NCBI GenBank assembly: GCA_032173965.1
Contig: CM063284.1
Coordinates: forward strand, 104,160,410 to 104,224,409
Source of the DNA: Sitta carolinensis
Lineage: Eukaryota; Chordata; Aves; Passeriformes; Sittidae
DNA length: 64,000 nucleotides
Direction: 5' to 3'
Part shown: piece after piece, positions 25,978 to 40,041 of the stretch
Position numbering within the stretch: position 1 is the first letter of the stretch
How the letters are laid out: every line of letters begins with the position of its first letter
Made by a program: the position numbers and the translations under genes
Notes under the pieces: model-generated
Databases searched by the model: none
Seen by the model: the letters and a program-made list of their open reading frames with translations, nothing else
Told to the model about the DNA's origin: nothing

Positions 25978-28900
25978 GATATGGATGCAATAGACAAACA
26001 AACAAATAAACAAAAAAGCTAATTCTTAGCTGAGCTGTGGCTTCCTTGATTGGTATATTAGGGTCACTGAACTAGTAATAACTTAGTTAACTAATTAACA
26101 AATCCCTTGAGCCAGGTAAAGAGATTAGAGCAGCTCTTGCTGGTAGAGCCTTTGTTGGGCCAAAAACAGCAGATCAGATGTTTTGATCATGCTGCTGGTG
26201 GTATCTAATCTCAAAGGAATTTTTAATCATCTATGGAACGATCATCTGAAAACCCAGTGTAGATGTAAAGATTGCAGCAGGAGAAAGGAGTGGGAGGCAG
26301 TAAGCTGATAGGAAGGGAGTATTGGCAATGATTCCCATGTGCTACTTAAATCTCTAGTTGCACTTTCCAAGCTCTTCTAGCTGTTACTGTGAATAATAGG
26401 CTTCCGAGGCCTCAGAATTATCTGGTCTTTCATGAGTAGTTTGGGTAATTCTCCTTTTGGGAAATATTGCACTATTTTGAAGTAGTAGAATTCTGCAGAG
26501 ATGGATGTGAGTCCATACAGATTATTGTGGTGAATTTCATGGATTTAGAAAAGAAATTACCTCTCTTCATTTCCCCACCCTGTGTTTATATTGCTCAGGA
26601 GGTCTCTAGGTTAGTGGTAGGATGGAAAAATAATTTTTTCTCTTTTTCCCCACCTTTCCTGACCTTCTTACGATTTCTTCCCTTGCTACGATTTCCTTCT
26701 TGCTAGTATTTATTTGAAGAACATCTATGTTATAAAAACACAGTTGTTACTGCTATTTATCCTGTAACTTGAAAAGAATGAATTAGAGTGTGAAATAATA
26801 TTATATTTCATAGTTTGGGGACTTTGAGGATTTTTTAAGTTTCAGGTTATTTAATCAGGGATATAGAGGCTTTTTCTAAGCTAAGTACATATTGTTTCTC
26901 TACTATTCAAATATCAGTGCAAAGTAATCACTGAATCCCTTTTATTTTTCTTTTTATCTTCCCTTGGCTTTCAGTGACTTTGAAGTTTGGTTCAGGTCAA
27001 GTTGTACATTCATCTTTTAAAGCATCTGAAGTGATAACCTCAGTTTGTCCTTTAGATCCTGAAAGCTTACATTTCTGTTCAGCTTTAATTTAGCTCTTCA
27101 TGTTCTGTACCAAAATTATAAGATATACTGAGTGATTTGGTTTTAATGAAAAATAGGAGACCTGCATCTGGCATTGCACAGACTTTGGAAGAATGTATTT
27201 TGGGGAAAAAGCCCTATTGGATTTTGCTGCAACTGTCACCTGACAGTTTGCTTTCTAACAAAATCTGATTTATGGGTATGAAAATAGGATGTTTGAAAGC
27301 TGCCTGTTCAGGGAGAATATTTCCTTAATTAGCACTTCTTCACTCATGATTGGAAGAGATGTAACCTTATGTCCTGGAATTTCCTTTTTGCCCCCAGAGA
27401 GTCTAGTCTTTATAGCATGTCTGTGGCTTTACATATGTGTGTATGCACTGGGGTAAAAAGAGTGGTATAGATACAAAATTATCTTTATCTATTTTGTAAA
27501 GATTTTTGTTTTCTGTGTCAACATCGTAATCTGTTTGGCAGATTTCTATCATCATTCTTCTGGAGAATTTTGCACTCTCCAAAATGGAGTGCGCATTAGA
27601 ACATTCATTTTGGATGATGAGCTGCTGTCTTCCCAGAAAAAATGTTTAGACGCCTCAGAGAACAGCGGGACAATTTTTGGTCAGTCTCAGAGCTGCTGAA
27701 CTATACCCTTGAAGTGCCGGGCTATTATCCCAGGCCTGGGAGCTCAGCCTTCGATATCATTGAAGAGTTGTAGCAATCTTTGATTCTGCAGCTCTTAATG
27801 GCACCAATAATCTTGATTTTTAGATGAGCAAAAGTCATGTTATCTTCCACATCAGCTTTTGGGCACTTCCAGTCTGGCTGCATTTGTGGAAGGTGAACTG
27901 TGGTTGAATGGTTAATGTGGAATGTGATGCAGTGGTTCATTGTGAGTTCTCATTTGCTATGTAACCATGGGCAAGTCATGATCCTCCTTTAAGAATGGAA
28001 GATGGAGATGCTAATGGGGAAGCTGAATCCAAAAATCATGTTACAGAGCCTGTATTTAGGGTACTGCATCTTCTTATTTAGTGCCTTTCTAAGAAGCAAC
28101 ATATATGTCCTGTGTAATGAGTTCTGAGGAGTGCTTTGGATCTGTTTCCAGTCTGATGGTATTTTATCATGAGGTCAGTTATGATATCAGTGAAATGATT
28201 GCTTAAAATTTTTGTACTTTGAAGCAGAAGAATTAGATTCTTGCATGTGGGAAGACCTTGACACAAGTTGAAGTCTTCCCGTGTTCTGTGACTTCACTTC
28301 TCAGCGATAGTACTGAGATACTGCTGGAGCTAAATTGTAAAGCAGTCCTTTCAATATATGCTACTAAAATAGTGAATTAGCTGCCAAAGTTCAGGTTTGT
28401 TGAGAATCAATCCCTTTTTCCATAATTAACAGAATGCCTTCACAGGAACAGACTTAGAAACTCAATGCTAAAGCATTATGATAAGGCTATAATGATCACG
28501 CACCAATTTGCAACAGATGAGTACTTCCTTCATGAACTTTTATTTTGCTATTTCAGAAAAAAAAAAAAGGGGGGAGGAGGAGAGGATAAAAAAAGGAATA
28601 TTTTTACTGAAAATAATTACATTAGCTTTTCTGAGAAGCGCTCTTTGTAAGAGACTGGAGTTCAGAGGTCTGGGTAAAGGCAACACATTTGAATTTCTTT
28701 GCTCAGAGCGTTCCTGCGTGTTTGCTGTGTTGTGGTAACTGCCACTGCATATGTGCTGTTGGGCTATAGGAAGTGTAAGGTAAAATGTGTTAGCATAAAC
28801 CTCCAGGAAAAAGGTTTAAGCTAAATTTTTCTGTCTCCTTTTGATAAGCTAAAAGCAACCACATACTGTGTTACTGTAGCACCCTGCTAAGTGTCATAAT

Positions 28901-31900
28901 TCAGCCAGGATTCTCAGGTGGAACTGCCCTGCTAAAGGAATTAAACACTGGATAGGTAATATTTCTTCTTTGGTGCCAGTGTTGTTTGTTTTCAAAACAG
29001 TGGATTAAATGAGGAAAGTTTCAGTTAGATCGAGTTATTCCATTAGAAAGAGTGATTATGTAATTTTAGAAGTATTTTGGGACCTAAGTTCCTAGTTCTG
29101 GTCATCTCTGCATTCACTGAAGTGCAAAGTCTAGCTTTGTAAATGGTATTTGTTTGACTGGGCAGTCAGCCCTGGCGTAATCCCTAACCCTGACTCTGTC
29201 CAAGGAAGGCTTGGGCTGAATTTACTTTAAGGAATGAATACACACAATGATATGCTTGCACTCTACGTCCTGTTTCTTCATTCATGCCAAGTGGGAAACT
29301 GAACAGTGTGTACAGCAGCTCCTGCCTGGCTGTCCCACATGGAAGGGACAGCCTAGGGAATGCTGAGTCATGTCAGATCTTACCCTGGCGGGACATAGGT
29401 TTTGTGCAATGTTGTTGGAATGGATGATTCCTTTAAAACCAAATTAAAAATACCTCTAACCTGACTGTTCTTATTCCCCCCATCCCTCGTGTTTATTTGT
29501 ATCTGCATGGGTTTATTTACAGAAAGCTGTTTATATTGTGCTAAATGCCATTTTGGATGCCTTGTGATCAAATTCACCCACAGGTCAATTGATAAAAATC
29601 AGTGATCCAGAGGTCTGGGTCAAACGTGCCTTTGTGTGGCACATCATTTTCTCCTTCATCTGTGACCTAGAGATCAAACTGAAAACACCATGATTTAGAA
29701 GAGCTAAACTTGAATGAAACTGATTTTGATGTTTTCAAGAGGAAGAAATAATTGTTTCAAGAGTTTATCTCCAATATGGCAGGAATAAGGAAAGGAAAAT
29801 TAAGGTGGCTGTTAGAAACTTTTGTGTTTTCAGACCATCTTTGCTAGTTTCCTCTGCTCAAATTCAAACACTGTAGAATTCTCGGGAGTTTTATTTTTGA
29901 AGATTTCACCTCTACCACTTTTCTGTTAAGGATCCAGTTTCACATATGTATCTTGGTGACTATTAAGAAACATGTTCCTTGTGTTCCATCACTACATATT
30001 TTTTTCAGTTTCAATTTGGACCATTGGGTCCCTCCACCAATAAGTAGGTATCTAGTCTTGCCCTTGAATTTAAAAACCCTTTTGGAAGGATTGCTGATTT
30101 TCCAAGTCACTATATTTGAGCTGGTTGTGCGATCAGGAGAGAAGAGGAACAGCTGATATTTCTGGGATGATGAGGACTGTTCAAGTCCTGTGTAACACTT
30201 AACGTTGTAAACCTTCTCTCTCTGCCATCATTCTCTTCTGGAGTTATTTCCCTACCACACTGTGGAAACTTTCCTTTATTTAAAACATGTGATCTTTAAA
30301 TCAGGATAGTCATTAAAGAGGTAAAGAGTCATTAGCTAGAACAAGCATATGCTGCTTAGTCATGAAGTGACACACATCCTAGGGGAATGTTCCCGTTACT
30401 GGATTCCTGCATGCTCTGTAAGAGATCTCTTCCAGTCTCTTGTAGCCAAATATTTATCGAGTCAGAGAGAGAGAATTTCTTCCTCTCTCACTCAGCTGCA
30501 TGTCACTGAGTGTGGTTCATTTCTTTGCTTTAATGGTTGTGTAGTTATTTATACAAAACTGTACAAAGTTACTTAAACAGTTTACCTAATAGAGACTTAC
30601 CCAACAGCCTGTTATAAAGAATTACAAACTCCTGGGTTAAATTCCATTTTAAGGGCCTGAAACATGATCTTCCATGGTAGTTGTAAATACTCTAACCACT
30701 AAACTAATAGAAGAAGCTAAGTGCTGAACATACAGGAAGAAAAATCTTCGTTTGGCTTTTGTGAGCACTGTATATCTTAGGAATGTCTCAGAGCTGACCT
30801 GCAGGGTCCAGTTATCCTGGTGAATGTGCTGGAGGGAGGAGCCTGGTTGAAGGTTTCTGCTTTGGGACTTCAGAAGTTTGCTTCAGTCAGAGGCATACCT
30901 ATGGAGTGATCCTAGGATAGGTTTGAGGACATCAAATCATGAAAGTGTACCTATATACCATGTTAGACAGCAGCTTTTGCAGAAATCCATGTGTTTAGCC
31001 ATCTAGTATCGCTTGATGTTGTGTCTTTTGTGTTTGTTTGTTACCATGGTGTTAGTGATACAGGAATGGATATGTGTCCCAGTATCGTCATTTTAGAATG
31101 AAAACCAAAAACAAAGTTAAATTGTCCTTGAAACAGTCATGAAAGTATCTCAGTTTCTCAGGGGATAAACAGATCTAAATAATTATTTGTAGGTTTTTAG
31201 GTTCTTGTTCCTATGAAAGATACACTTATTACTTATTCTTGTTCCTAGATGCTTCTTGAAAGTATGAAAAAAAACCCCAAACCCTGAGTTCCTTTCAACT
31301 ATAGATATGATCACAGTAAGCTTGGTGGACACCACCATACCCCTTCCTCTCCAAAAGGAAGGATTTAACAGTTGGGGGGTTTTGCTTCCAGTAGGATTTT
31401 TTTATAGACTCTGGAAGTTAGGAAGATGTAGAGGCTTTACAACATGGACAGAAGCTCAGTAAAGTAATTGCTTTATTCAAGTCTTGGCAGGCAGTGGGAA
31501 GCTGAGCAACCTTTTTGGAGCAAACCACCAGGCAGTACTTGCTCACCACTCAGAGCAGTATCACCTGATGGATCCGAGGGCTGCACAGAGCTCTCCAGAG
31601 AAAAACCAACTGCTACAATTAAGATTGCTACTAAGTAAGTAACACCGGAAGAATCAAAGCACAAACTGAAGCCTCTGAAAACTGTTTCCATAACTGAGGA
31701 ACTGCCCTGCTCTGCAATAGTTTCATTGTCAGGGTTTGTTTAAATCACAATGTGGCATGAAGAAAGGGGAAGAAGATTCGGGATGTGCTACTAAGCCTAA
31801 AAATTAATTTAAAGTCTAGTTCAATTTAATTCCAAGCCTTAATTTGCTCAGTTTGGATTTACTGGCATTGTTTCAGATGTGTACAATTAAAACAGGATGT

Positions 31901-32003
31901 GGCCAAAACCATAACAAATACAACGTATTTTTCCACAATTCTCTTTTCAGTGCTTATTTCAGTTTATGCTGACAAATACTGCATTCTTCCACTACTTGTG
32001 TTT

Positions 32004-32074
32004 GGTTTTTTGTTGGGTTTTTTTTGTTTGTTTGTTTGTTGTTTGTTTGGTTGGTTTTTTTGTTTTGTTTTTTC
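32004..32074. repeat. TTTG/TG-rich simple repeat
   Basis: About 70 bases of T-rich sequence with repeated TTTG units, imperfect. Confidence 0.85.
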
Positions 32075-32521
32075 TAGAAATGTTTTAAAGTAAGTATGGT
32101 TGAAGTTTAGGCCTGATTTAGTGTTTTGAATTTGAGATCTTTTTACCTTGTCTTTGCAACAGCAGACTTAGGACAGTCTTTGGCAAGGGTCTCGGTACCA
32201 CTGTATCTGAGCAGAGACAGCTTTACAGAGGGTGGGAAGGAAGGCTGGGTGTTGCTCAGGAAAATGTTTGGGGAAGGGGGCTGAAACTTGTCTACAAACT
32301 TACAGCAAACATTTTGCATGCAAGGTAGAGCCTTACCAGCAGTGTTCCTCCCTAGCTAGGGCTTCCCTTCACTGGGCACACTGTGATGTCCTCCATGGAA
32401 GGAATGATCTTGTCAGTGGTTTCTCCCCTGTGAGAAGGGCAAAGCAACAGTGGCATCTCAATAGGGGGGATTTTCTTCACTGGCCAGAGGGCAGAGAGGA
32501 TAATAGGGCCTGAACTGTTGA

Positions 32522-32614
32522 CCTCATGTAAGTGTGGCAGGTCTCACAGGCATATGGCTCTTCTCCACAGACCTACAGCGAGTGTTTGGCCTGGTGGGTG
32601 TGGAAGTTTTTACA
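32522..32614 (-). pseudogene. Possible C2H2 zinc-finger remnant
   Basis: In one minus-strand frame a short stretch reads like two decayed C2H2 fingers joined by the usual linker: a C..F..H...H-like segment (CKNFHTHQAKHSL), an in-frame stop, then GEEPYACETC, which resembles the TGEKPYxCxxC linker. The frame contains a stop and the second finger lacks its histidines. If real, it is a fragment of a retrocopied or ancient zinc-finger gene. The similarity is short and could be chance. Confidence 0.22.
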
Positions 32615-33069
32615 TTTCCTGTGGGATGCTTTTCATGTAGTGGTGATATAGGAGGTTCTACTGGAGCAGCCAAAGCAACAAATTCAGCAGCACGCCATTG
32701 AGATGTGTGTCCATTTTTCCCAGCACAGCTAGCTCCACCAGCAGCCTCATCAGTAGTGTGTGTGATGAGTCCAGTCCCATGGCACTGCAACAGATTCAAG
32801 ACCTCAGTTTTCTTGAGTCTATACTCAGGTCTTCCCCAATATTGACCTGAAGGGTGAAGCTTGTGTCCACTGTGCCTCATCTGGCTGTGGAAGGGAGGGT
32901 AGCTGAGGCAATGTGAGGACTATGCCAGCAGAACCATGAGGCTGTGCCAACAGGGAGCTCAAGCTCCACACAGGACTTCTGATTTAGTGTGTCTTGATAT
33001 CCTGGGTGCAGGGCTTTCTCAGACCAGAAAGCTGGAGTTGTCCCATTGAAAATGTTGGACTAGACGACC

Positions 33070-33302
33070 TGGAGAGGTTTAGATAAGGTATTGGAAAAAC
33101 ACATTGCATGGAGAGGGTTGTAAAGCACTGGAACAGACTGCCCATGGAACTGGTAGAGTCACCATTCCTGATTGTTCAAAAAATGTGTGTTTATGTATGA
33201 CATTTGAGGACTTTGTTTAATGGTGAGTGTTATGGTACTAGATTGATGGTTGGACTTGATGGTCTCAAAGGTTTTGCAAGCTTAACTATTCTATGATTCT
33301 GC
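33070..33302 (+). mobile_element. CR1 LINE fragment, 3' end
   Basis: A diverged CR1 3' end: CACTGGAACAGACTGCCC, TGGTAGAGTCACCATTCCTG, GGTTGGACTTGATGGTCTCA and the terminal CTATTCTATGATTCT. The unrelated-looking short tail after 33302 repeats CCATGG/CCTACGATTCCATG-like words and may be decayed tail repeats. Confidence 0.88.
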
Positions 33303-36300
33303 CTTCAATGGTCCCAATCCACCCAAATCATTCCATGGTCCTACGATTCCATGAAAGCAGCACCACAAAATACAGATTCCTGTTTAATCAAATATGTTTC
33401 TTAAGTACCAGATTTGATGTGGCTGTGTCAATTCTGTGTGGAAAAAAAAATCTTTGGATTTATATAAGAACCATAACCTCCTTAAAAATATAATTGGTTG
33501 CCCTCCACCAACAGGATTTTGATGGAAAACTCTAGAATAAAGGTTGTAGAAGAAGTGTTTACCTAGGTTCAGAATGCCAGTTTAGTACCATGGCAGTGAA
33601 ATATGAAAGTTTTGCTCAGAAATGGTGGATGCATTAAAGATTACCTTGGTATTTCAAGTTTTTAAACTAGATGTCTGTGGAAAGGGAAAGCAAATTCTGT
33701 GTTCAATACTTTGGTCTTTGCTGTACAATGCATCCAGCAACATTAATATTTACCTTGTACATTATTTTATCTGCTTTGGAGATGCAAATATGTACTCATA
33801 GCTATAAGATCATGTTAATTTTATCGAGTGATCCAGTCTGCCAAATCACGCAACTGGATTGTTGCCATGGTCGTGACTTATAATGAAAGAGGAGCTTTTA
33901 GCTATGCCATGAAATAGGACTCCAGTGAAATTGGTCAGATGTATAATAGATGAGGCCTTGAACTGACAGGACTTAGTGAGTCAGAGTGATTTGGTAAGTA
34001 CCATGTTTTTCATGCTGCATGTATGAAAGAATGACTAAGAAACCCAACCCCCAGGGTGAGAATGAAAATAAAAAGGGAAAACTGCTCATATCCTGACCTA
34101 ATGGGAACAGTCCAAGTCCAGTATTTGCATCCCCATTTTGCCAGTTCTTTTTCTAAAGTTCAGAGACCTTCACCAGAATAAGTGGTATTCTAGAGTTCTG
34201 TCCAGCCTGTTGTCTACAACATCCATAGATTAAAGAACAGCAGGAACTCTGACAGCAACAAAATACTTCCAGTCTGAGATAGAAATAATTTTTAAACAAA
34301 AGGGAGATAAATATTTCTTCTTTAGACTCAGACCACAAATGGGACCTCTCAAGTATGTGAAATAGGAATTTACAATGGAAATCTGCGAATAATTTCAGCT
34401 ATATAGCATTTGCTGCACACATTGTAACATTTACTGCTTGCTGAAGTGCTAGTGCTGTGCAATAAGTCCTTGGAAAAATACCTTTTCTTTCTCTGTTTGC
34501 ATTTATCACCATTAAAGTGATGGTTGCAAGGAGGAAAGGAAAAGATACTTGGCTGATATCTGAATAAATAGGAGGAGATGATCCATGAGTGAGTGATCAA
34601 GATTGTCTTTACCCATCATTGTCTTAATGTGCAAGTCAAAAGTTTTCTTAGTAAAGAGAGACCAACTCTGGAAGTTGATAGAACGTGTAGTGAAATGTCA
34701 TCTTAATATTTAGCTAAGCAGAAAACTTTAAGTTTGTGAGGGGAATAGCTTAAACAGCAAACTATTTTGCTGCTACTGTTTCACTCTGCCAAACTTTCAA
34801 AGTGTAATTAAAACCATATCGATCATATAGCATATTTTTTCCCTCTTCTTGCCAAAAATATTTCAACATATATGAAATGTTTTCCTTCCTAATCAGAATG
34901 AGTGATACAAGCTCCAGAGGGCACCCAGCCAGAAACTCCTGAGTTTTAATTTCAGCTTCTTTGTGGCTTTTTCACTTGTTTCCCTTCTCTGAAGGGCAGC
35001 AATAGCAGCCTACATAGCTTATTTTCTCTCAGGATGATTCCTGAGAAGGGAGGAAGGGAGCAGGGAGCTCATAGAGCCCATGGGGTTCAATATTTTCATC
35101 CATTCAGGAAAGAAGGAGGAATTCTGTTGAAGCCCCACTGTGCTAAGCCCTCTGGGCACAGATGCTGACAGGCAGTTCCTGATCCAGATCTGGGTGCCAC
35201 CTCAGAACTACTGTCTGTGGACTTGGTTGTTTATTTTGTGAATAGCTACTGTTCTGGTATTTGTCTCTCTTCCTCTGAAAGCCCAAGCAGGATAATAAAA
35301 GGTGCTAGACAGCACCAGCCTCTGGTCTTAAGTCATGTTACGACATTGCCACACAGCCTTCCTCAGTAAAACTTATACACAGAAAACTCTTTGGTGTACA
35401 AAATATTTATCCCTCCTCTTTCAGGTCACAATTTTACCTTTCAGTGCTCTGTACGACACAATTGGGTCCAAACAGTTAACATCTGAACTGAAATCTGTAG
35501 AGTCACTTCCAGGGTAAGAATGAATCTGGTGTGAGTAATGATCACGTACTGCTTAAAAAAATTCAACAGGCAAAGTGAGAAAAAAATTAGAAACAGGGGA
35601 GTGCCATCCCAGCCAGGGAAGTCTGTCACCTTCTCTCACCAGTTGCAGGAGTTTGTGGCTACTTCCCAACCCAGCTGTCCTGGCCACAGCCCATGTGTGC
35701 TTACCTGGTCCCTCCCCTGGAGCTGTGCCCTGTGCAGTGCTGCCAAATTATGAGCTCCACAAGCTGTTCCTCCCTTCCTCTTCTTATCTGCTGGCACCCT
35801 TCAGGTGATAATGCCTTCTTAACCCACACACCTTGCCTTTATACTCTCTCCCAGGGGCAGCACACAAGGACAGTAATCATTAAATGGAAAAGAGGGACTT
35901 GATCTGTATACCTGTATTTTAGGTAGAAAAAGCAGCAGGGCAGAAGACAACAAAATTTTAACTTGAAGGTGTTATTTTATTTTTCATGCATGTTTGTTGT
36001 ATACTCATCTGAATGGATTGTGCCAGCCATATGGATAGCAGAACTTCTGGTTTCCGGGAAGTTTCCAGTTATTTCTTTCAAATGGTTACCAGAGTTCTAG
36101 GGTTACATTGCTAAAACCACAGAGGAGTTTAATAAATGCGAACTCTTGATTTCCACTTGAAATACTAAGTAAACTTTTCAATGAAGCAAATCAGCAAAAA
36201 TGACCTGTGATTTAATCTGAATTTTCCTCTTTGGTTTTTTTTTGCCTGAGTCTGATTACACTCCAGTACAGTCAGTTCTGTTCTTGCCCTTGCTGGGAAT

Positions 36301-37405
36301 GGTTCTCTTGCTTGTCTCCCAAAACCACTCGTGGGCTCAGCTACGTGATGTTCCTGTGTTCTGGATATTTTTCCATCATCTCACACTCAGAAAGTGGCCG
36401 GTCAGTGCCTTTCCAAATATACTGTTCCTATTTCAGCCAGATTTTACTATCTGCTCAGTCCCTTGCTAGCCATATAGCCATTATGAACCTGAACAATTAT
36501 ATTTGGCTTACTGGTATCGCCTTTCAAGACCAAAACCTTTCTCCAAGGCTCAAGGTATTGCAACATAAAGTAATTTGGGATCCTCAAGTAGAAAATAAGA
36601 AGATAATAGCTTTCCTCATCTGTCACATATACTAATGCCACATTACTCTCTGCTGCTCTCAGCAGCCCATTAATTTCTGTCATTAGCAGCTATCAGAAGA
36701 CACCAATAACTCCAACTCCCTTTCCAATACCAGTAATTCTATCTTCTACTCAGCTTGTCTTCTCCATTTGGCCTTTTCACTGATTCACATGCAAAGAATT
36801 TTGATCATTATATTAAACTCTCTCCTTCCTTCAACCCTTCCCCTTCAACTACTACTATTTTGCCTTCCTCTGACTCATCCCAGAAGACCCTTATGTCTTC
36901 CTGTCACTTAAGAACCCCTCCTATAATATTTGTTCTGGGCTCTCCATCATCACTATTATTGCCCATTGCACAGAATTTCTCTGCTTGCTCCGTAGTGGGA
37001 ACCCCTCTGCACTTTTCCTCTGATCAATTGGTCCTTTCATGTTGACAGTCCAACTGCTTCCTGTTGATTCTCAAAAGCTGCCTTTTCAGCAAGCAAGTCA
37101 TGAAAGCACCTTTGTTTCCTCTTTCTAGGGTTTTCACAAAATACAGCTGAAATTAATTTTAACTTTTTATTAATATTTTACAGTGGGTAATAAATAGCCT
37201 ATTACTAATTCTTTCTTTTGATAGTTTTTTGTGTTCTTGAACTTGGTATTGCCTTGTGTACTGATTATTGCTTATGTACTAGTTACGCAGACATCTTCCT
37301 TGTTAGTCCAAGGTGATTCCCTTTTAGTACCATAACCTCTTTTCCATGGCAGTCCAGAAATGTCATATCAGACTGTGATGTTTGGTCCTAATTCTTTTCC
37401 TCTGC
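33303..37405. other. Intergenic DNA, no gene recognised
   Basis: AT-rich sequence. The open frame at 36231-36635 (plus) has no domain features. No repeat family is recognised. Confidence 0.5.
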
Positions 37406-37767
37406 AATGTTGAAAAGAGGCTCAGGGTTCATTGCTCTCTACAATTGCCTGAAAGGAGGTTGTAGACAGGTGGGGGTCTGTCTTTTCTCTGAGTGGTAAC
37501 ATAAGATGAGAGGCATGGCCTCAGTTTGCACCAGGGAAGACATAGACTGGATATTAGGAAAAAATTCTTCACTGAAAGGATAGTCAGGATTGGAATAGGC
37601 TGCCCAAGGAAGTGGTGGAATCACCATCCCTGGAAGTGTTCAAAAACATGTGAGCACAGTACTTGGGGACATGATTTATTTCCGAGTATGACAGTGGCTG
37701 GGTTAGCAATTGAATTTGAGGACCTTTGAGGTCTCTTCCAACAGTAAGAGTTTGATGATTCTACATC
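37406..37767 (+). mobile_element. CR1 LINE fragment, 3' end
   Basis: About 360 bases of CR1, from GAAAAGAGGCTCAGGG and CTGAAAGGAGGTTGTAGACA (end of the reverse-transcriptase frame and start of the 3' UTR) through GGATATTAGGAAAAAATTC, AGGCTGCCCAAGGAAGTGG and GAGGTCTCTTCCAACAG to TTTGATGATTCTA. It is diverged, with no intact frame. Confidence 0.92.
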
Positions 37768-39257
37768 AGATTGCACGAAAAGTATTTCAGTGCCTGGGCT
37801 GGATCGGCATGGGAATTATTAAAGTAAATTTTGCTGCTGTGGCAGTGGCTGAAGCTGTTTTCATTTCCTATGTCTAACCTTGTCAAATGAGACTGATAAT
37901 TATAATGGAATAAAGGCTCAAGACAACTGGTCCAGCAGTCCCCCTCTTGTGCACACCTAAAATTCCAAGAGATCGGGAGCTGTGAACAGATTATCTTGTG
38001 CAGTTCTGGATTCACAGAGCTTAGACAGAAACCAGGCCTAGAGAGCCCCAGGCTGACAATGCTGGAATTGGCTTAGAAAGATGAGCAGAGGCAGACTTGT
38101 GCAGCAGTGTGCCAGGGGAAGGGGAATGTGCTGACTTGCATAGCACCAAAGCTGAACTCAGGCTGTGCTGGGATGCAGCAGATGTGGAAAGGGCTGCCTG
38201 ATTCAGACAGCTGAAGGTGGATCTATCTGGAGTGCAAAATCGGCTCAATTTTCCGATTCTAGACAATTTAAAAGAAGGAGAAATACAAACGAGCAGGCTT
38301 GTTGCATAACTTATACACTGGAGTGTGAGCCACTGGATCAATGCCTTGCCACCAATATAACTACAAATGTAGAGCCGGAGCCGATTCACTTTCATGACCT
38401 GCCATACCCATGCTATTTCTGCCAGGATCTGGGGTGGGACAGATGAATTCTCCCACAGTACACTGTAAAAACCTTGACGGAGGACCTACACAGCCTATTG
38501 CAACCTTACAAACCCTAAGTATCACATCTGGAAAAAATGGAGCAGAGTCAATGCATGACTTCACTCACCCAGGCACTTGTAAAACCCTTTCCCTGCAGTG
38601 CTTGGCCACTGTCCTGTCATTCTCTCTTATGGTAAACTGATAGAATGGGAGTGCTCTCAAATTAGTGCTGTACCAGAGACACTTTGGCTGGGGAGTTGAG
38701 ATCAGAGAAAAGCCATGCATGGAAATGCTGCATTACTTGAAGTTACGGAGTCCTGTGTATGCTTGGGCTGTGGCATAACAGCTCTCCTGAGAGAGACAAG
38801 ACTGATTAAAAAAAAGACAGTAATAGTTTCTGAGGGTGAGGTCAGGCAAGAACCTGAGCAGAAGCAGGCACAATGTGTAGCACATATTTGGTGTGTTCCT
38901 ATGTACCATCCTCTCTCGCCCAGTTTTTTAGTCATTTAGGCTTGACAAATGCTAATCCTCTAAACTGGTATTAAAGCATTTCTTCAGATGCTTTGGAACT
39001 TAAGAACCCTTCTAGGAGTCTCAGGAGCCCATCCACAACTTTCTATGTGTCATAGGCTTAGGCTGTACCTGTTCTACAGGACTTTGGCCATCATTCTTTG
39101 AATGTTTAAGGACTGTTTGAAGAGGGAGCAGGTCTAGACAGAGAATGTGTAAGACCTGTACTTTGCTGGAGTTTTACCAGGAATTGCAGGTCCAGATTTG
39201 CCTTGTGACCCTGCCCCAATGGGAGAATTTTTTATGTAAATTTGCTTCCCCAGTTAT
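37768..39257. other. Intergenic DNA, no gene recognised
   Basis: Short open frames only, in both strands, none with recognisable domains. No clear repeat family. Confidence 0.5.
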
Positions 39258-40041
39258 AAAATCATAGACTAGTCTGGGTTGGAAGAAACCTTAAAGATCA
39301 TCTAGTTCCAACCTCCCTGCCACAGGCAAGGACACCTTTCTCCAGACTGGATTGCTCAGAGCGTCATCCAACCTGAACATTTTCAAGGATGGGCCTTCTC
39401 TGGGCAACATGTTTGAGTGTGTCATCACTGTCACAATAAAAGTTTCTAGCTAATATCTAATCTAAACCTACTCTCCCTTCAGTTCCAATCTGTTCTCCCT
39501 TGTCCTGTCACTACATGCCCTTGTAAAAGGACCCTGTTGCAGACCCCCTTTGGACACTGGAAGGTGCTGTAAAATCTCCTCAGAGCCTTCTCTTCTTCAG
39601 GCAGAATAGCACAAGCTCTATCAGCCTGTTCTCACAGGAGGTGTTCCAGCCCTCTGATCATCTTCACAGTCTTCCTCTGGACCTGCTCCAACAGGTCCAT
39701 ATGTTTCCTGTGCTGAGAACCCAGAGCTGGATGCAGCACTCCAGGTGCAGTCACACAAGAGCAGAATAGAGGGGGAGAATCACCTCCCTTGACCTGATGG
39801 CCATGCTGCTGATGGAGCCCAGGACTAAGCTGGCTTTCTGAGCTACAAGGGCGTGTCAGCCAACACCTCCAAGTCTTTCTGCTTGGAGCTGCTCTCAATC
39901 CATTTGGTCCCCTGCCTGCATTTGTGCATGGAATTGACCCAAGTGCAGGATCTTGCATTTGGCCTTGTTGAACTTCAGGAGGTTCATGTGGACCCACAGG
40001 ACTTTCAAGCCTGTCAAGGTCCCTTTGGATGGCATCCCATC
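39258..40041 (-). mobile_element. CR1 LINE fragment, about 0.8 kb, minus strand
   Basis: The longest CR1 copy in the window. Read on the plus strand it is the reverse complement of CR1: it starts with the 3' tail words AATCATAGAC and GGTTGGAAGAAACC, then AGATCATCTAGTTCCAACC. It continues through CTCTTCTTCAGGCAGAATAG, CTCTGGACCTGCTCCAACAG, AACCCAGAGCTGGATGCAGC and TTGTTGAACTTCAGGAGGTTC to GGTCCCTTTGGATGGCATCC. It is 5'-truncated. Short open frames in it (for example 39632-39997 minus) are decayed CR1, not host genes. Confidence 0.94.

Larger units (their letters stand above)
25983..33069. other. Intergenic DNA, mostly unique
   Basis: AT-rich sequence without recognised genes. It includes a TTTG-rich simple repeat at about 32004-32074 and a possible zinc-finger-like remnant at 32522-32614. 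A CR1-like phrase (TTGGACTAGACGACC) near 33053 suggests the following CR1 fragment may be nested in, or start, a little earlier than given. Confidence 0.5.

Noticed and set aside
36231..36635. 134-codon plus-strand frame
   Set aside because: No recognisable domain or splice signals; length is within chance expectation.
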